A DNA stretch of 64,000 bases, from positions 22,480,001 to 22,544,000 of the forward strand of contig OY756964.1 of NCBI GenBank assembly GCA_963580455.1, written 5' to 3'. A program made the translations under genes and the position numbers. The notes under the pieces are model-generated. The model saw only the letters and a list, made by a program, of their open reading frames with translations, did no database searches and was not told where the DNA came from. The stretch is from Euonymus europaeus (lineage: Eukaryota; Streptophyta; Magnoliopsida; Celastrales; Celastraceae). This document shows, piece by piece, positions 1-12,482 of this stretch (its first letter is position 1; every line of letters begins with the position of its first letter).

Positions 1-159
1 ATGCTTGATATTTAGAGTGTATGTGAATAAAAATTGAAAAAAAATGTATTGAAATATGTGTTTTGTTGATTTGACTGTATTAAAAGTCATGTTTTGCTGT
101 AATAGAAGTGAGACCACGCTGGAAAATTTGGAGCTTCCACTATTGTAGTTGCTCTTAGC
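1..159. repeat. Right end of a MITE cut by the window edge
   Basis: The segment has the subrepeat wording also seen at 25.1-25.5 kb and 34.8-35.1 kb (ATGTGTTTTGTTGAT, GACTGTATT). It ends at about 159 with CTATTGTAGTTGCTCTTAG, which resembles the reverse complement of the GAGCACATACAATG terminus at 25118. The left end lies outside the window. The superfamily is not assigned. Confidence 0.5.
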
Positions 160-2249
160 CACCAATCTCTATATATTTGCCATCCACCGGTGACCACCAA
201 TTTTTTTTTTCTCAACCATTATTTGTTTCTTTTTTCCTCTTTTTCTGACGCAGATAAAAAATTGTCGCTCTTGACGTTGGGTTTCAGATGTTACGTAGAG
301 CTTAGCCCAGTTTATGTTAAGCTCTTGCTGGGCCGGTCCGGGCCCGAAATCACAGGATTCGTAATGGGCTCTATGGCTCCATTTGGTAAATTGTGGCACC
401 TGCAGTTACGAGGCATCATCATTGTGATAGAAACGTGCAACCAGTTGCTTCTCATTACTTAGGAGCCCTTCTTGTTAGGGTTGTAAAAAAAATTGATAAA
501 ATTAAAATAGTTCAAAATCAAATTATTTGATCGATTTTTAAAATATACATATATATAAATATTTTCTACTAATACAGTCGAAAATTAAAGAAATAACATA
601 ACTGACCAATGACCGATTAAATGATATGATCAAAATATATCAAAAAATCGATCATATCAATGATTGACACCCCTACCCTTTGCATTTCCCTTCTACTTAT
701 TTTGATTTCTTTTCTGTTGTGCGCACAGTGAATCCTAAACAACATCCAACTAGCCAAGATGTTTGCTTGAATACTGGGATAGAAAGAGTCAGAAACTGTT
801 TGATACGATTGTTATTTTCATGTATTTTAGAAAACGTATTTGATTGTCATTTTAAAAGACGCTGAAAACTATTAATAATTGAAAATAAAAAGACGTTTCT
901 TCGAAATATAAGACGTAAAATTAGGAGTTTTGGTCGTTGGTTTGCTAGAGTTTGTGTCTGTGTTGCATCCCTTGTGAGAGTTGTTACTTCAAAAGAAAAA
1001 GAAAAAAAAGGCTGCATATCGTCTCTTCTTTTGAGTAGCAAGCTAATTAAGTTTCGAGTTCGAGTCTTTCATTTTATTTTATTTTTCTACAGAACTCCAT
1101 AATTTAAGCTTACTTTTTTCTATATCAACGTAAGCTTTTCAGTGATTTTCATTCATATGTATATGTAGGTTCTATGTTACTTCTTTTACAAGTTTTTTTT
1201 TCTCTCACTTTCATGACCACCAACCTTTTCCTCCCCCAACTTTTTCTTTCTTTCAACTTTTGCAGGCCGTATGGGAGCTTTATTCAGAGTTTGTTATAAG
1301 GGCGCCTAGCAAATATATCGTGAACCACTTATTAGTTGGGTTTCTGTTTTCTCTTTGATTATCATTATGTGTGTGTATTATTATTGTGTGTATATACACA
1401 CACACACATATGATATGCATCCTCCTATATTAGTCAATATTCTTGGCAATATTTGCATGCATGGCATTTGTGTTGTTGATTAACATAATACTATTATATT
1501 TTTAAAATATAATAAAAAAACCTTGAGCGACCGTCCGTCTCACCTCACCTCAAGAACACCACTGACGGTTGTCAATCAAAGGTAAAATTTAATCGCGTAC
1601 ACTTTCAATTACAAATAAAGTTTACGAACGTTTTAAAAATTATTGAAGTGATAATTTAGTTGATGAATTTTTTTAGTATAAAATTACATACAGTCAAAAA
1701 AAAATTAGACTTGATTTATACGGGCACAACTAATTCCTTGAAGACTTCAGGGATAAAAAGAATAAACTCATCCCTCGTCATTCTTAATTAAGAAAAGTTA
1801 TTTTGATTCCATGAACCCATGTCATGATGGATTCGCGTGCAAAGTGCAAACCCTACAATAATAATATAGAAAAGTGTTCTAGATATCTTTTTGACCATTT
1901 GTAATTTTTTTTTTTTGAGAAAAGAGACCATTTGTAAAATTAATATATCATTAACGCGTTTGTTGGTGGTTAGCTTGTAGCAGTCTTAAATCTTATGTTG
2001 TCAGCATTCCTAATGCCTTACATCATGCCACATCCTGAGTTCCCTGAATTCACTAATATAAATATATATTTTCATGCTTAAAGGTACTCTACAATCGTTG
2101 TAATTAATTTTTTTTACAAAATCTTATAAATTCGAAAGATTCAATTAAACTTCTATTATAAGTAAAATATTTAAGTCAAACATTGAGTTTTAGCTTAACT
2201 TAACTTATCGAATTTTCTATGCACGAAAACCTGTCAGCTCATATAAAAG
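160..2249. other. Gene-free stretch upstream of the hAT MITE
   Basis: No conserved protein was recognised in any frame. A possible small element lies at about 475-677: it starts TAGGGTTGTAAA and its other end reads TAGGGGTGTC on the opposite strand, but no clear target duplication was found. A TG/TA/CA microsatellite is at about 1370-1412. The rest is AT-rich with poly-A and poly-T runs. Confidence 0.5.
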
Positions 2250-2755
2250 CAAAGTTTTGAAAATCGGATCGGTGATCGAATCGGAAAATTTTTTGGTTCA
2301 TGTTTCATGGTCCAACCGTGGTTCGAACCGGGTTCAATGTTATTAATTATTATATATATATTTAAAATATTACTCATAATAATGTAGAAATACATATACA
2401 TTTGATAAAATAATATATATTTTTACATTATAATATGTGTTTAAACCTTTAAAAACACTATATATTCAAAAAATGTATAACATTAATCATAAAAAATTTA
2501 GAGCTTAGTTGTTGCAGTTCTTTCTTAACACTTAGAGATCACTAGTTCAAATCCCATCAAAAACAAATTTTCAAAAAATATATTTTTTTAATTTATATAA
2601 ATGAACCAAAATGGTTTGAACCTGCCGGTTCTGACTGGACCGGCCGATTCGATAAAAATAACCTGTTGAAATATACACCGGTTCACAAATCCAAGGCTAG
2701 ACCGGAGAGATGACCGAAACCGATCCGACCGGCTAATCCGATTTCAATAACCTTG
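2250..2755. mobile_element. Non-autonomous hAT-type MITE with 8-bp target duplication
   Basis: The left end reads CAAAGTTTTGAAAATCGG. The right end, reverse complemented, reads CAAGGTTATTGAAATCGG, so the termini are inverted repeats. The element is flanked on both sides by TATAAAAG (2242-2249 and 2756-2763), an exact 8-bp target duplication, the length expected for hAT transposons. The 506-bp interior is AT-rich and non-coding, with CCGGTTC-type palindromic words near each end. An autonomous partner is not in the window. Confidence 0.75.
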
Positions 2756-2763
2756 TATAAAAG

Positions 2764-4049
2764 TAAACCTGTATGGTGTTATTACAGGTTAAAAATAATA
2801 TTTAATGATTTTTAAGTATTTTATTATCATGATTGAATCTTACAACCGAAAGATAATCCAACATTTGTAATGATAATCAATTCTTATGACGACACACTAG
2901 AATTCAAGAAAAGTAGGAAAATTTCACTGACCTCTTACATTCCTTTTTTAAAAAAAAATAAAACTAGATGTGACGTGGCATATTTTGTGACCTGATCGGC
3001 ATTGTAGTTGGTAGTTAACCGACAAAACGTCGCCAATTTTCTTAGGTTGTAAGAGATCCGACTCACAGCTAAGGCGGCAACCTCCGTGATTCACGGGTCA
3101 TCAACAGTCGGGGCATATATGTAATTCTATAAATTTAAATTTTTTTAAGTTAAATAATTTTTTAAAAAAAATATAAGTAGGTGACATAAATTTAATATAA
3201 TAAATTGACCTGAGAATTGAGAATTAGCCCACCGAGTGAAAATCACGGGAGATAGAGAACACCTCAAATGAAATAAACGAACCTTACTATGAGTATCAAA
3301 TCGTGTATTCGGAAATTCCTATGATTAGAGCTCTCTGTGTTCTAGTTTTTATTGTCTTTTTTAATTAATATAACAATGAATATCTAATTAAAAAAAATAC
3401 TTCCTCGATTCCATAAAGATAGTTTTACTTCCTTTTTCATATCTATTAGGAAAATCTAATTAATATTATGAGAATATCTTAAGAAAATCTAATTAATACC
3501 CTTAATTGATGAATATATATTTTTTAGCTCAAAAGTTATAGAAGATGAAAATTTTCGTAAGATAACCAAATACATTAAATAGAGATCTTTTAAAGATTTA
3601 ATTAATTAACTAAATTCTAAAAAAAGAAACTAGATTATAATTTAGAACATATAAATATATAAAATTGAACTATATTTTCGGACAGGGGAGTTTAATTATT
3701 CATAATTAATTTAACAGTAACTTTCAACATTCAGAAATGAATCAATGAATGACTTTTAACAAGACTTAATTCCAAGTATTCCAGCTGTACGCAGAATCTT
3801 CCCTGCCGTTAGCGAAAACGACATCCTGACCGTTGATCACTATCGAATCGACGAATCCCAGTGCTCTGACGACCCACGTGGCCAGAAATCAACCAGCCTG
3901 TTCCGTACACGTGACCCAATTCCGGAATAAAAACAAAAAGTCAAGGGCACAACAGTCATTTCAAGTTTCGTCAAAATCGACATAAAAAAAGCATAAACTA
4001 GAAACTAGAAAAACGTCAACGACGTTGACACTGCACCCGACTTGCAGCT
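2764..4049. other. Intergenic DNA upstream of the kinesin gene
   Basis: No gene is visible. It contains the Stowaway-like repeat listed separately. From about 3780 base composition becomes more balanced and ACGTG words appear (CCACGTGG near 3874, ACACGTGA near 3908), consistent with G-box-like promoter sites for the downstream gene. The promoter reading is an inference. Confidence 0.4.
3399..3692. mobile_element. Stowaway-like MITE (degenerate)
   Basis: The left end reads TACTTCCTCGATTCC. The right end, reverse complemented, reads ACTCCCCTGTCCGAAAATA. Both resemble the Stowaway (Tc1/mariner-type) terminus CTCCCTCCGTCCC. The length of about 290 bp and AT-rich interior fit. The TA target duplication is not clean, so this is an old copy. 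Confidence 0.5.
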
Positions 4050-5539
4050 CCGGAGCGCCAAGGGTGGGGAGGGAGGGAGAGAGAGAGAGAGAAGGAGAAG
4101 GAGGAGGAGAAGAGTGTGTGTTCTACAGTTAGTCAGAGTGTGAAATCTCTCTCTAAATTGTGATTATTTATGTTGGTTTTGGAGATCGTGGGTTGTGATG
4201 ACTAGTCGCCGAACTTTACTGTTCCATAAAGTCCGAGCTCTAACTTCCATTTCTCACTCACATTTTTCTTTATTGATTTTCTCCTTTATTCGACACGTAA
4301 AGCCAAGTAATACCTCCGATTTTTTGCTTCACATTTGCACTTCAATGAATTCTTCTTCATCTGCAAGTTTTGTCCCGCACCACGACTTTTTCAGTTTATC
4401 TTCTTTTTATTTGTCTGGTAGTGCTAATCTCGTCTGATTTTTGAAATGTCGTAATTTATTTTGTTTCCATCCGATTTCCGGCAGATATTTTCCGTTGGAA
4501 TTTGTTCGGGCTTTGGTTCCGACAGTTTGGTCCATTAAATTCGGGGTTTTAAGATACCAGAAACATATTTAAAAAGTCGACTGTTCAGATTCTTAATACT
4601 TAATAGTGTCAGTTCTTGGTTCCGGTGGTTGCAGAGCTCGAGGCTTGAAGGAGGAGAAAGTGTTTTTCACAGAAACTTCATATCAGAGAGCAGCACAAAG
4701 AGACTCTCCTAAAACGGCGCAGTTTTCCATCCGAGGAGATGGATCTCTGTTCGCTAGCTTTATTGCGCCAACGAACATGGGCCATTTTAGGTATATTTGA
4801 GATTACTTCATCAATGTATTTATGTACGTGTTTTTCGCACTGAAGCCGACATGTGTAAAGAGATGGGACCATGACTGAGGGAAGTCACGAATTTGGTTTT
4901 TTATTTGAAGTTTGCATAAAGCTCTGTTGCTTTGTATTGAAGCATATATGTTGCCATTGATGAACATTTTCTTCCTGATATTACGTTAGACTGAAAACAA
5001 AATAAAAGAAAAATATTGGATTTGATCGTAGTTGAAGGGGAGCTTGTGAAATTAAAAATTGGGATTAAAGGTAAAGCAAGTGTTTTCAATCCTAACTACC
5101 CCGTGATTAAGAATTATATATATATTTTTTTTAATTTAAGTTTTTCTCTAAGGGGTCGTTGGGTTGTAACCATGATAGCTTATTGTGTCAGTTGCAAGTG
5201 TATATCGGTGGTTGCCTCTTACTCTATGCTTTTGTTTATTTTGGTTGGTTAACTAGAAAGCTAGATTACCTCATTTGTTATTTTAATTAGTCCTTTTCTG
5301 GCTCCTTATCACTGGGTTTGTTAGATAATACCTGTAGTTAGCTTATGGATGCAGTGAAAGGATGGGCCTAGTATATAATTGGCAAGTGCAACAACCCTGT
5401 CATTATAATCTAAACTGTCTGGAATTCCTGGTGAACAAGTACGGAAGAAAGTACTTGACTGCAGTTTGATATTATGGTTATCGATTGATTCGATTTGAGG
5501 TGGTTTCAAGTTGAAAAGGAGAAAGGTTTACTTTGAAGA
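4050..5539 (+). promoter_or_regulatory. Probable promoter and spliced 5' leader of the kinesin gene
   Basis: A purine-rich GA tract at about 4066-4116 precedes the gene. Such tracts are common around plant transcription starts. The 1.4 kb before the ATG holds no conserved protein but has plausible leader splice sites (for example an acceptor TTGCAG at about 4635), so the leader is probably interrupted by one or more introns. The exact transcription start cannot be read from sequence alone. Confidence 0.4.
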
Positions 5540-8500
5540 ATGGGGGCAATTAGTGGGGAAGAGCTGATGAAGATGGAGAAGATGGAAATTCCTGGTGCTC
5601 ATGAGGAGAAGATTCTTGTTTTGGTGAGATTGAGGCCGTTGAGTGAGAAGGAAATTTCAGCATATGAAGTAGCAGATTGGGAATGCATCAATGAGACTAC
5701 CATCATATACAGGAACAGCCTCCGGGAAGGTTCAACATTTCCATCAGCCTATACATTTGGTAAGGAATCGTCATTCTATACTTTTCTCTGTTATCTAGAA
5801 GTTTTCAGTGTTTAAACTTGAAGGATGATATGAATAAATATGATTCATGCACTGAAGAAGGTTACATGCTAAGATTTTTGGTTTCAATAAGTCTTGTATT
5901 GCAAATATCACATCTGATTTATGGTGAAATTGCATAGTATTACTGTGGCTTTGTATTTCATGGAAATTATAGTCATTTTTTCTTCTTGATTTTCTTTTTG
6001 ACTCATTCTTCAAATGAAATGCGTGAGGGTGGTTGTTCCATTTCCTACATGTTGCAGTGTGCAGTTATCAGACTGTTTTGCCTTTATTTTTTTGATCTCT
6101 TTGCATATTTATTTTAGCGTAAGTTAGCCTTCTTGTAATCAAATCAGTATTTGTGTCATCCTGATGCACTAGTAATTTTTTTCCATTTAAAAAAACAAAA
6201 AAAAGACTCGGTGTAAATAATTCATCACCTTTCCATTCATTCATGTTTTGTGGATAGACAGAGTATTTCGAGGTGACTGCTCTACAAGGAAAGTGTATGA
6301 TGAAGGAGCCAAGGAAATTGCTCTTTCTGCTGTCAGTGGCATAAATTGTAAGTATGACATAGTTGCTTTGTTTTTTCTTGTTGAGTTGAAAGAAAGAAAG
6401 ATGTTTCACTACTATTTAAACTTCGCAGCAAGTATTTTTGCATATGGACAAACAAGTAGTGGAAAGACATACACTATGATGGGAATAACAGAGTACACAG
6501 TATCAGATATATTTGACTATATCCATAGGGTAATGATAATTTCTGATTGGTATTATTTTCAGTCTTTCTTAATGTGTTATTCTCAGTTCTCGATTTCATC
6601 ATGATGATCAGTTTTGAAGATCGTTAATGTAAAATTCCGGCTATAATGTCATTGTTGCAGCATGAAGAAAGAGCATTTGTTTTGAAGTTCTCTGCTATTG
6701 AGATTTACAATGAGTCTGTTAGAGATCTCCTTAGCTCAGATAATACTCCACTGAGGCTGCTAGATGACCCAGACGTGAGTCTCATCGATTTATTCTGTTT
6801 GATCTGATGATTTGATGAGTCACACTAATGAATTCCGACTTTCATCAGAAAGGTACTATTGTGGAGAAAGCCACGGAGGAAATACTTAGGGACTGGAATC
6901 ATTTAAAAGAGCTTCTTTTGGTTTGTGAAGGTAATGCTCTTTGCAAAATTCTTTTGTTATTGAATGATGTTGCTACTTTATGAGCTGTAGATGTGTTTCA
7001 TAATTGCAGCTCAAAGACGGGTAGGGGAGACCTTGTTGAATGAGAAAAGCTCTAGGTCTCATCAAATTCTTAGATTGGTAGCTTCTCTTTCCTCCTTTTT
7101 GATTGTGAATTGTGATGGTTGATATATAGATGTTTTTTTCTTCTCACTTCTTATATATGTCACTTTTTGTTTTTTATCTTCTCCTCTTGGATTTCTATTG
7201 CAGACAATTGAAAGTTCTGCTCGAGAGTTCTTAGGCAAAGAAAATTCGACCACCCTTTCAGCTACTGTGGTGCGGATCATATAGAACCTCTTGAATGTCA
7301 GTTTTAGTTATTTTTTTTTATTGATATTGTAACTAATAGTAAAAAACTTGTATGCAGAATTTTGTTGATTTGGCTGGAAGTGAGCGTGCTTCTCAGGCAT
7401 CATCTGCCGGTGCTAGATTGAAGGAAGGCTGCCACATAAATCGCAGTTTACTGACTCTAGGAACTGTGATTCGCAAGCTAAGGTTGGATATTTCTTTTTT
7501 CTTTCATAACATTTCTTTTCCAATGTAATTGCCAGCTAGATAGGTCTTGAATTTACTTGAAAGTTTGAGGTTGTTGCAAATAACCATCTCTTTTTCACTT
7601 CTAGCTGAACTATATTTTGCTTTAATTAATTATTATGTCTGCAACTTTATCAAATCAAATGTCAAGAAACTTTGTCTCTAGCTCATCAACACGGTGTTAT
7701 GATGGATGCAGTAAGGGGAAACATGGACATATTAATTACCGAGATTCTAAGTTGACACGGCTGCTACAGCCCGCCTTGGGTGGCAATGCAAGAACTGCCA
7801 TCATTTGCACTTTGAGCCCTGCTCGTAGCCATGTTGAGCAAACAAGAAACACACTTTTGTTTGCTTGCTGCGCGAAAGAAGTTGCAACAAAAGCACAGGT
7901 TAACATAGTCATGTCTGATAAGGCATTGGTTAAGCATTTGCAGCGAGAGTTGGCAAAACTGGAGAGTGAATTGAGAAGTCCTGCTCCTGCTTCCTCAAGT
8001 TGTGATCACACAGCTTTGCTTCGGAAGAAAGATCTTCATATTCAAAAGGTTACTGTTTGCATTCTAAACTCAATTTGTGATTGTTATGAGAGTATTATCT
8101 TATTATGAGCTTGTAAGCCGAACGAAAAACTCTTTCTATAATCTGATGAGTACAATGCATTACAGAAAACACGCTTGTCTTCTGACCCTTTTCATTTCGT
8201 TGCAGCGTGGGATATGGGAAATGAAATAAAATTGGGTGTGAAATTTGATACATGGGGTGTGAAAATAATGCAGTAGTATTTCATTGGCATCTGCCACAAA
8301 GGTCAACTGTGTTATTACTTTGTTAGTCAGCTTAGATAATCTTTCTGCAGATGGGAAAATAAAATGCCAATATGATGGACCGTGATATATGGAAGCTTGG
8401 AACACACAAGATTGTGGAGCTGAGGTCTTAGAATTTACGTCCACATATTTAGGACTTCTTGACTAAGCAGACTTACAAAGGAAAAAATTGGAGGAAAAAG

Positions 8501-11286
8501 TAGACCTACAAAGTAGACTTCCTCAAGTTAAATTAGTAGAATTAAATGCATTTTCTTAAATTCGAAGATCGCTCATTTTATATGTTAGACTTCCTCAAGT
8601 TAGTTTAACATGTCTATTAAACAACTGGGTATGTCTCTGAAGTCTGAATACAGATGTGTCCTTGCTGTGTCACATTTAACATGGATACTTGGCATCCGGG
8701 AGGTAAATCATGTAACTTGCATAACAATGCGATGTTTGGCCAGTGTTGGGAATGAATTAAATGGTTGCAGGATGAAGGATATTTCAATCGAAAATATTAA
8801 TTTGTCACTGTAACAAAGAAACTGCAACCCAATCGTTGTTGGTTATTTACTCTTTTCATGAATATTTCACTGCTAATGCATTGTTATGTCTCACTGCTAT
8901 TTTGACCTTATCACTGAGAAAGTCTTGTCATTATATCAAAATTTATTCAGATTCACCTTGCTGGTTTCCAATTATCCGAGACGCAGCCTAATGAATTTGT
9001 AATGAGAGTTTGTCTAGGTGAAGGTGCAATTTATTCAGTTCTGACTCTGACTTACTGGGTTTTGTTTGTTGGTTCCACGCCTTCTAATTTTCAGATGGAG
9101 GAGGAAATCAGAGAGTTGAAGAAGCAACGGGATCTTGCTGAATCTCGGGTTGAGGATTTGCTTAAAATGATAGGGAGTGAGCAAAATTCAAGAAAATTGG
9201 TAAATTTATAATCCAGACACTGCAGTGTCATTGCATGTTAATATTTTTGCTATGATTAATCCTCTTTTTTTTCTGTGTTTAGGATAAAATTAGTCATCAG
9301 CCTAATCAGCAAGTGGGATATGCCTGGGAAGATGAATGTTCAATATCAGCATCATTAGGCACGGTTGATTCTCATCCTACGAATGGGGGGTTAAGAAATT
9401 TTAAGACAACTCAGTATGATGATAGACAAAGTGAGAGCAATCTTGATGAACCCTTCCGCCATCTTCAGAACTCTGAAGACCATGCTTTGTCTGATGGTAA
9501 CTTATCATCGTCATCTTTTGGGGAGAATCTTGTTAGATCCAATTCGTGCCAGAGTGTGGAGGATATCGCAGAAGATCATACTAATTACTGCAAGGAAGTC
9601 AAGTGCATTGGATTGGAAGAGTCAAGCAGGCAGAAGAACTGCGAATCCCTTACGTTATCAAATACTGAAAATGAAGAAACATCAGCTTTTGAAGACTATG
9701 GTTATGGGGAAACAACTGAAGAAATGACATCAACTCAAGTGAATGGAAGTAGAGGAGTGAATGGCATGCCAAATGGTTTTGCATACAGCACATTGGAGCA
9801 GAGACCGCATCTTGTACATAATACTGTAGATTCTCTTGGCAGTCCTTACCCAGATGAACCATCACCAATGAAAGCAGACATGTCAAGTTCTAGAAGCCTG
9901 AATCTAACAAGAAGCAGGAGCTGCAGAGCAGATCTCATGTCATCTTCTCCCAGGTCTGAGAAAGCTGAACAAATTGTCAGTACCCCACCCAATGGGATGG
10001 AAAGAACTTTTACTGGGAGACCAGATAGGTTACGATGGAAGATTCCTCCACCAAATTATGATGCCAACAGTTCAGCCTTGTCCAGGAATGATTCCCAGTC
10101 CTCACTTGAAAGTGCTTCCTCTGATGTACAGAGCGTTAAAACTTCAGCAGGTGAGGATGTTACTACCATCTGCGCTTTCGTTGAAGGACTGAATATGGCG
10201 AAGCGTCAATATGAGAAGCAACTTACCGATGGTCAGGTGAGGACATGCCTAGATACTTCTTCCTTCATAATCGTTGCAAGAAGTTGCATCTTTATTGTTA
10301 GTCAACCATCACATAGGAATTATGCTTCCTTTTGTCATGTTCTTGAATGTGTGTACACTAGGTTCAGGAGATGGGGCTAGCAGCTGATGGTTCTGAGAAG
10401 AATATGAAAGATGTAGGTGTGGATCCAATGCAGGAAGCACTGGAAACCTCTCGAGATTGGCCTTCTGAGTTTGTGAGACAGCAGAGAGCAATATTTGAAC
10501 TTTGGCAGACTTGTAATGTTTCATTGGTGCACAGAACTTACTTCTTCCTGCTTTTTAAAGGGGATCCAGCGGATTCCATTTACATGGAGGTAGAGCTTAG
10601 AAGACTTTCCTTCGTCAAGGAAAAAATTTCTCAAGGGAATCATACTGCCCAGTATGATCAAAATCTCACCCTTGGTTCAAGGTTCTCTCTCTCCCCCGCA
10701 CAAACACACACACAAGCACAGTTTTTACATCGCCCAACTACTAAGGGAAAATTTCTTACCATGGCCTTAAATGAAACCTTCAATTCTAAATGCAAAATGA
10801 TTTGTGTTGAATAATGTTGTTTGCTTCATTTTTTAAGGAATAACCAGGACACTATTGAAAACTATTTATTAGTTTAATCTTAGTTTTACGCTATCTGCTT
10901 ATTGTTTGTCACTGACCATACGCTTTGCATAACTATATCCTACTCTATTTCATGTATGGAACAGCATGAAGGCTCTTCGTCGGGAGAGACGGGTTCTGAG
11001 CAAGCTGATGCACAAGAGATTTTCAGAAGAAGAGAGGAAGAGACTCTATAAAAAGTCGGGTATTGGGGTGAATTCAAAGCGCAGGAGGCTACAACTGGCC
11101 AATCTCTTGTGGAGTAACACAAAGGATATGAATCACATCATGGAGAGTGCTAGCATTGTTGCAAAGCTGGTTCAGTTTGTAGCACAAGGACAGGCTTTGA
11201 AGGAGATGTTTGGGCTTAGCTTCACTCCCCAGCACCCAAAGAGGAGACTTTTTGGTTGGAAAAACAGCAGGGCTTCCCTTTTGTAA
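5540..11286 (+). CDS. Kinesin-7 family motor protein (NACK-related), 13 coding exons
   Basis: Exons: 5540-5759, 6258-6347, 6429-6529, 6661-6774, 6849-6930, 7010-7077, 7204-7269, 7358-7482, 7712-8048, 9095-9199, 9283-10236, 10362-10681, 10965-11286. The joined frame gives 967 residues. The N-terminal motor domain (about 22-346) has the P-loop GQTSSGKT (110-117), switch I NEKSSRSH (213-220) and switch II DLAGSE (251-256), so it should be an ATP-driven microtubule motor. A charged helical, coiled-coil-like stretch follows (about 365-435). Then comes a low-complexity serine-rich linker encoded by the 954-bp exon. The C-terminal region ([15 protein letters not shown] onward) matches the DUF3490 tail of plant kinesin-7 proteins. 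It resembles Arabidopsis At2g21300/At4g38950 more than HINKEL, as I recall them, so the cargo and a cytokinesis role are inferred. No disruption was seen. Confidence 0.93.
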
Positions 11287-12482
11287 GCTTGCAATAGGAA
11301 ATTGAGAACAATTATGACTGAACTCAAAAGAGGATTGTAATATGTATGTGGTTGTCTTAATGTCGTATAAATTACGGCTTTGATAATCTAATTTAATATT
11401 TTTCATGCCAAATTGTAGGCTGTGTTACTCTATCTTGCTTTTCTTTTGTTGGATATTTCTTTACTCCTAGTCCAAAAGTTAATAGGAAAAAACAGACAGT
11501 ACAAAGTGAAAATTTGTAAATCAATACTAATAGACGGAAATGAAAATCTTTCAAGTCATGAACATTAGAATGGTAGCTTACAAAAACAATTTCCTTGCAA
11601 AAAATTGACACAAAGTTACTTTGTCCTTTTTTTTAAAACAATAAGTACAATGCACAAACTTATCCTTTATGCATTTCGCTTAATAAATTTGGGTCATCTT
11701 TGGATATTCGATATAAGTTTGACAGCTCGGAAAAAAAAAATTAACCAAAAGGGATAATATACAAATTTGTCTTTTAAACATTATAGGCTTAAACTTTAAT
11801 TGTCTTTGACAGCTCGAGTTTAAGTTCATAAAAATTTATCACATAACAACATGATAAGTTGTATCAAAATCCAATATGTGAACAAAACGTCATTTCTCTC
11901 ACGAACTCATACAACTTTTTTAAAAAAATAAAACCATCTTCATTAAAAAGTAAGAGCTCAATCCGAGAGGATGATCTCTTGGATTGTGGAGGGAATACCT
12001 CCCTCATACATGGGAAGATAATCTTCCAAACGCCCCACAAGGGTAAAAGTATCAATAATTCTATTACATTTTTAGAAACATAAAATAAATCGTAAAAAAG
12101 AAGATCCAACATAGCAATAGTATACTCATAGATGAACCATAATCCCGGATGGAAACCTTGTGAGATGTCAGGTCATCACAATAGATTGCGCATCTCCTTC
12201 AATTTGAAAAGTAGTGAAATGATGATCCAGCCAATTTTACTCCAAATCTAAAGGCAGTATTTTAATTTTTAAATTGTTTCTTTGTTTTTTGTATTTGTAA
12301 TTTGCAACTTTGGTGAGGCTTGCCATTCAGTTGAGAACGGTGCGTTTTTATGTGATACGACACCGTGGCAGTTATTTTAATTGCCTTCCCTGTCAAAATG
12401 TCGATTCTTACTTAAACGTCGAGTAGAGCGCGTCGGACCCAAATAGGAGGAGACTAGAAACTAGAAACCAGAGTCGATAGAG
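11287..12482. other. Spacer between kinesin 3' end and the B22 gene
   Basis: The kinesin 3' UTR probably ends within the first 150 bp (AT-rich, with TTTAATATT near 11392). No other gene is visible. The last 180 bp before the next ATG (CGGTGCG near 12338, CACCGTGGC near 12362) are less AT-rich and probably contain the B22 promoter and leader. No firm TATA box was identified. Confidence 0.4.

Noticed and set aside
8160..9094. An extra kinesin exon in the 1-kb intron 9 (frames at 8610-8813 and 9002-9094)
   Set aside because: The protein continues from KKDLHIQK directly into [18 protein letters not shown] as in homologues. The intron frames show no kinesin similarity.
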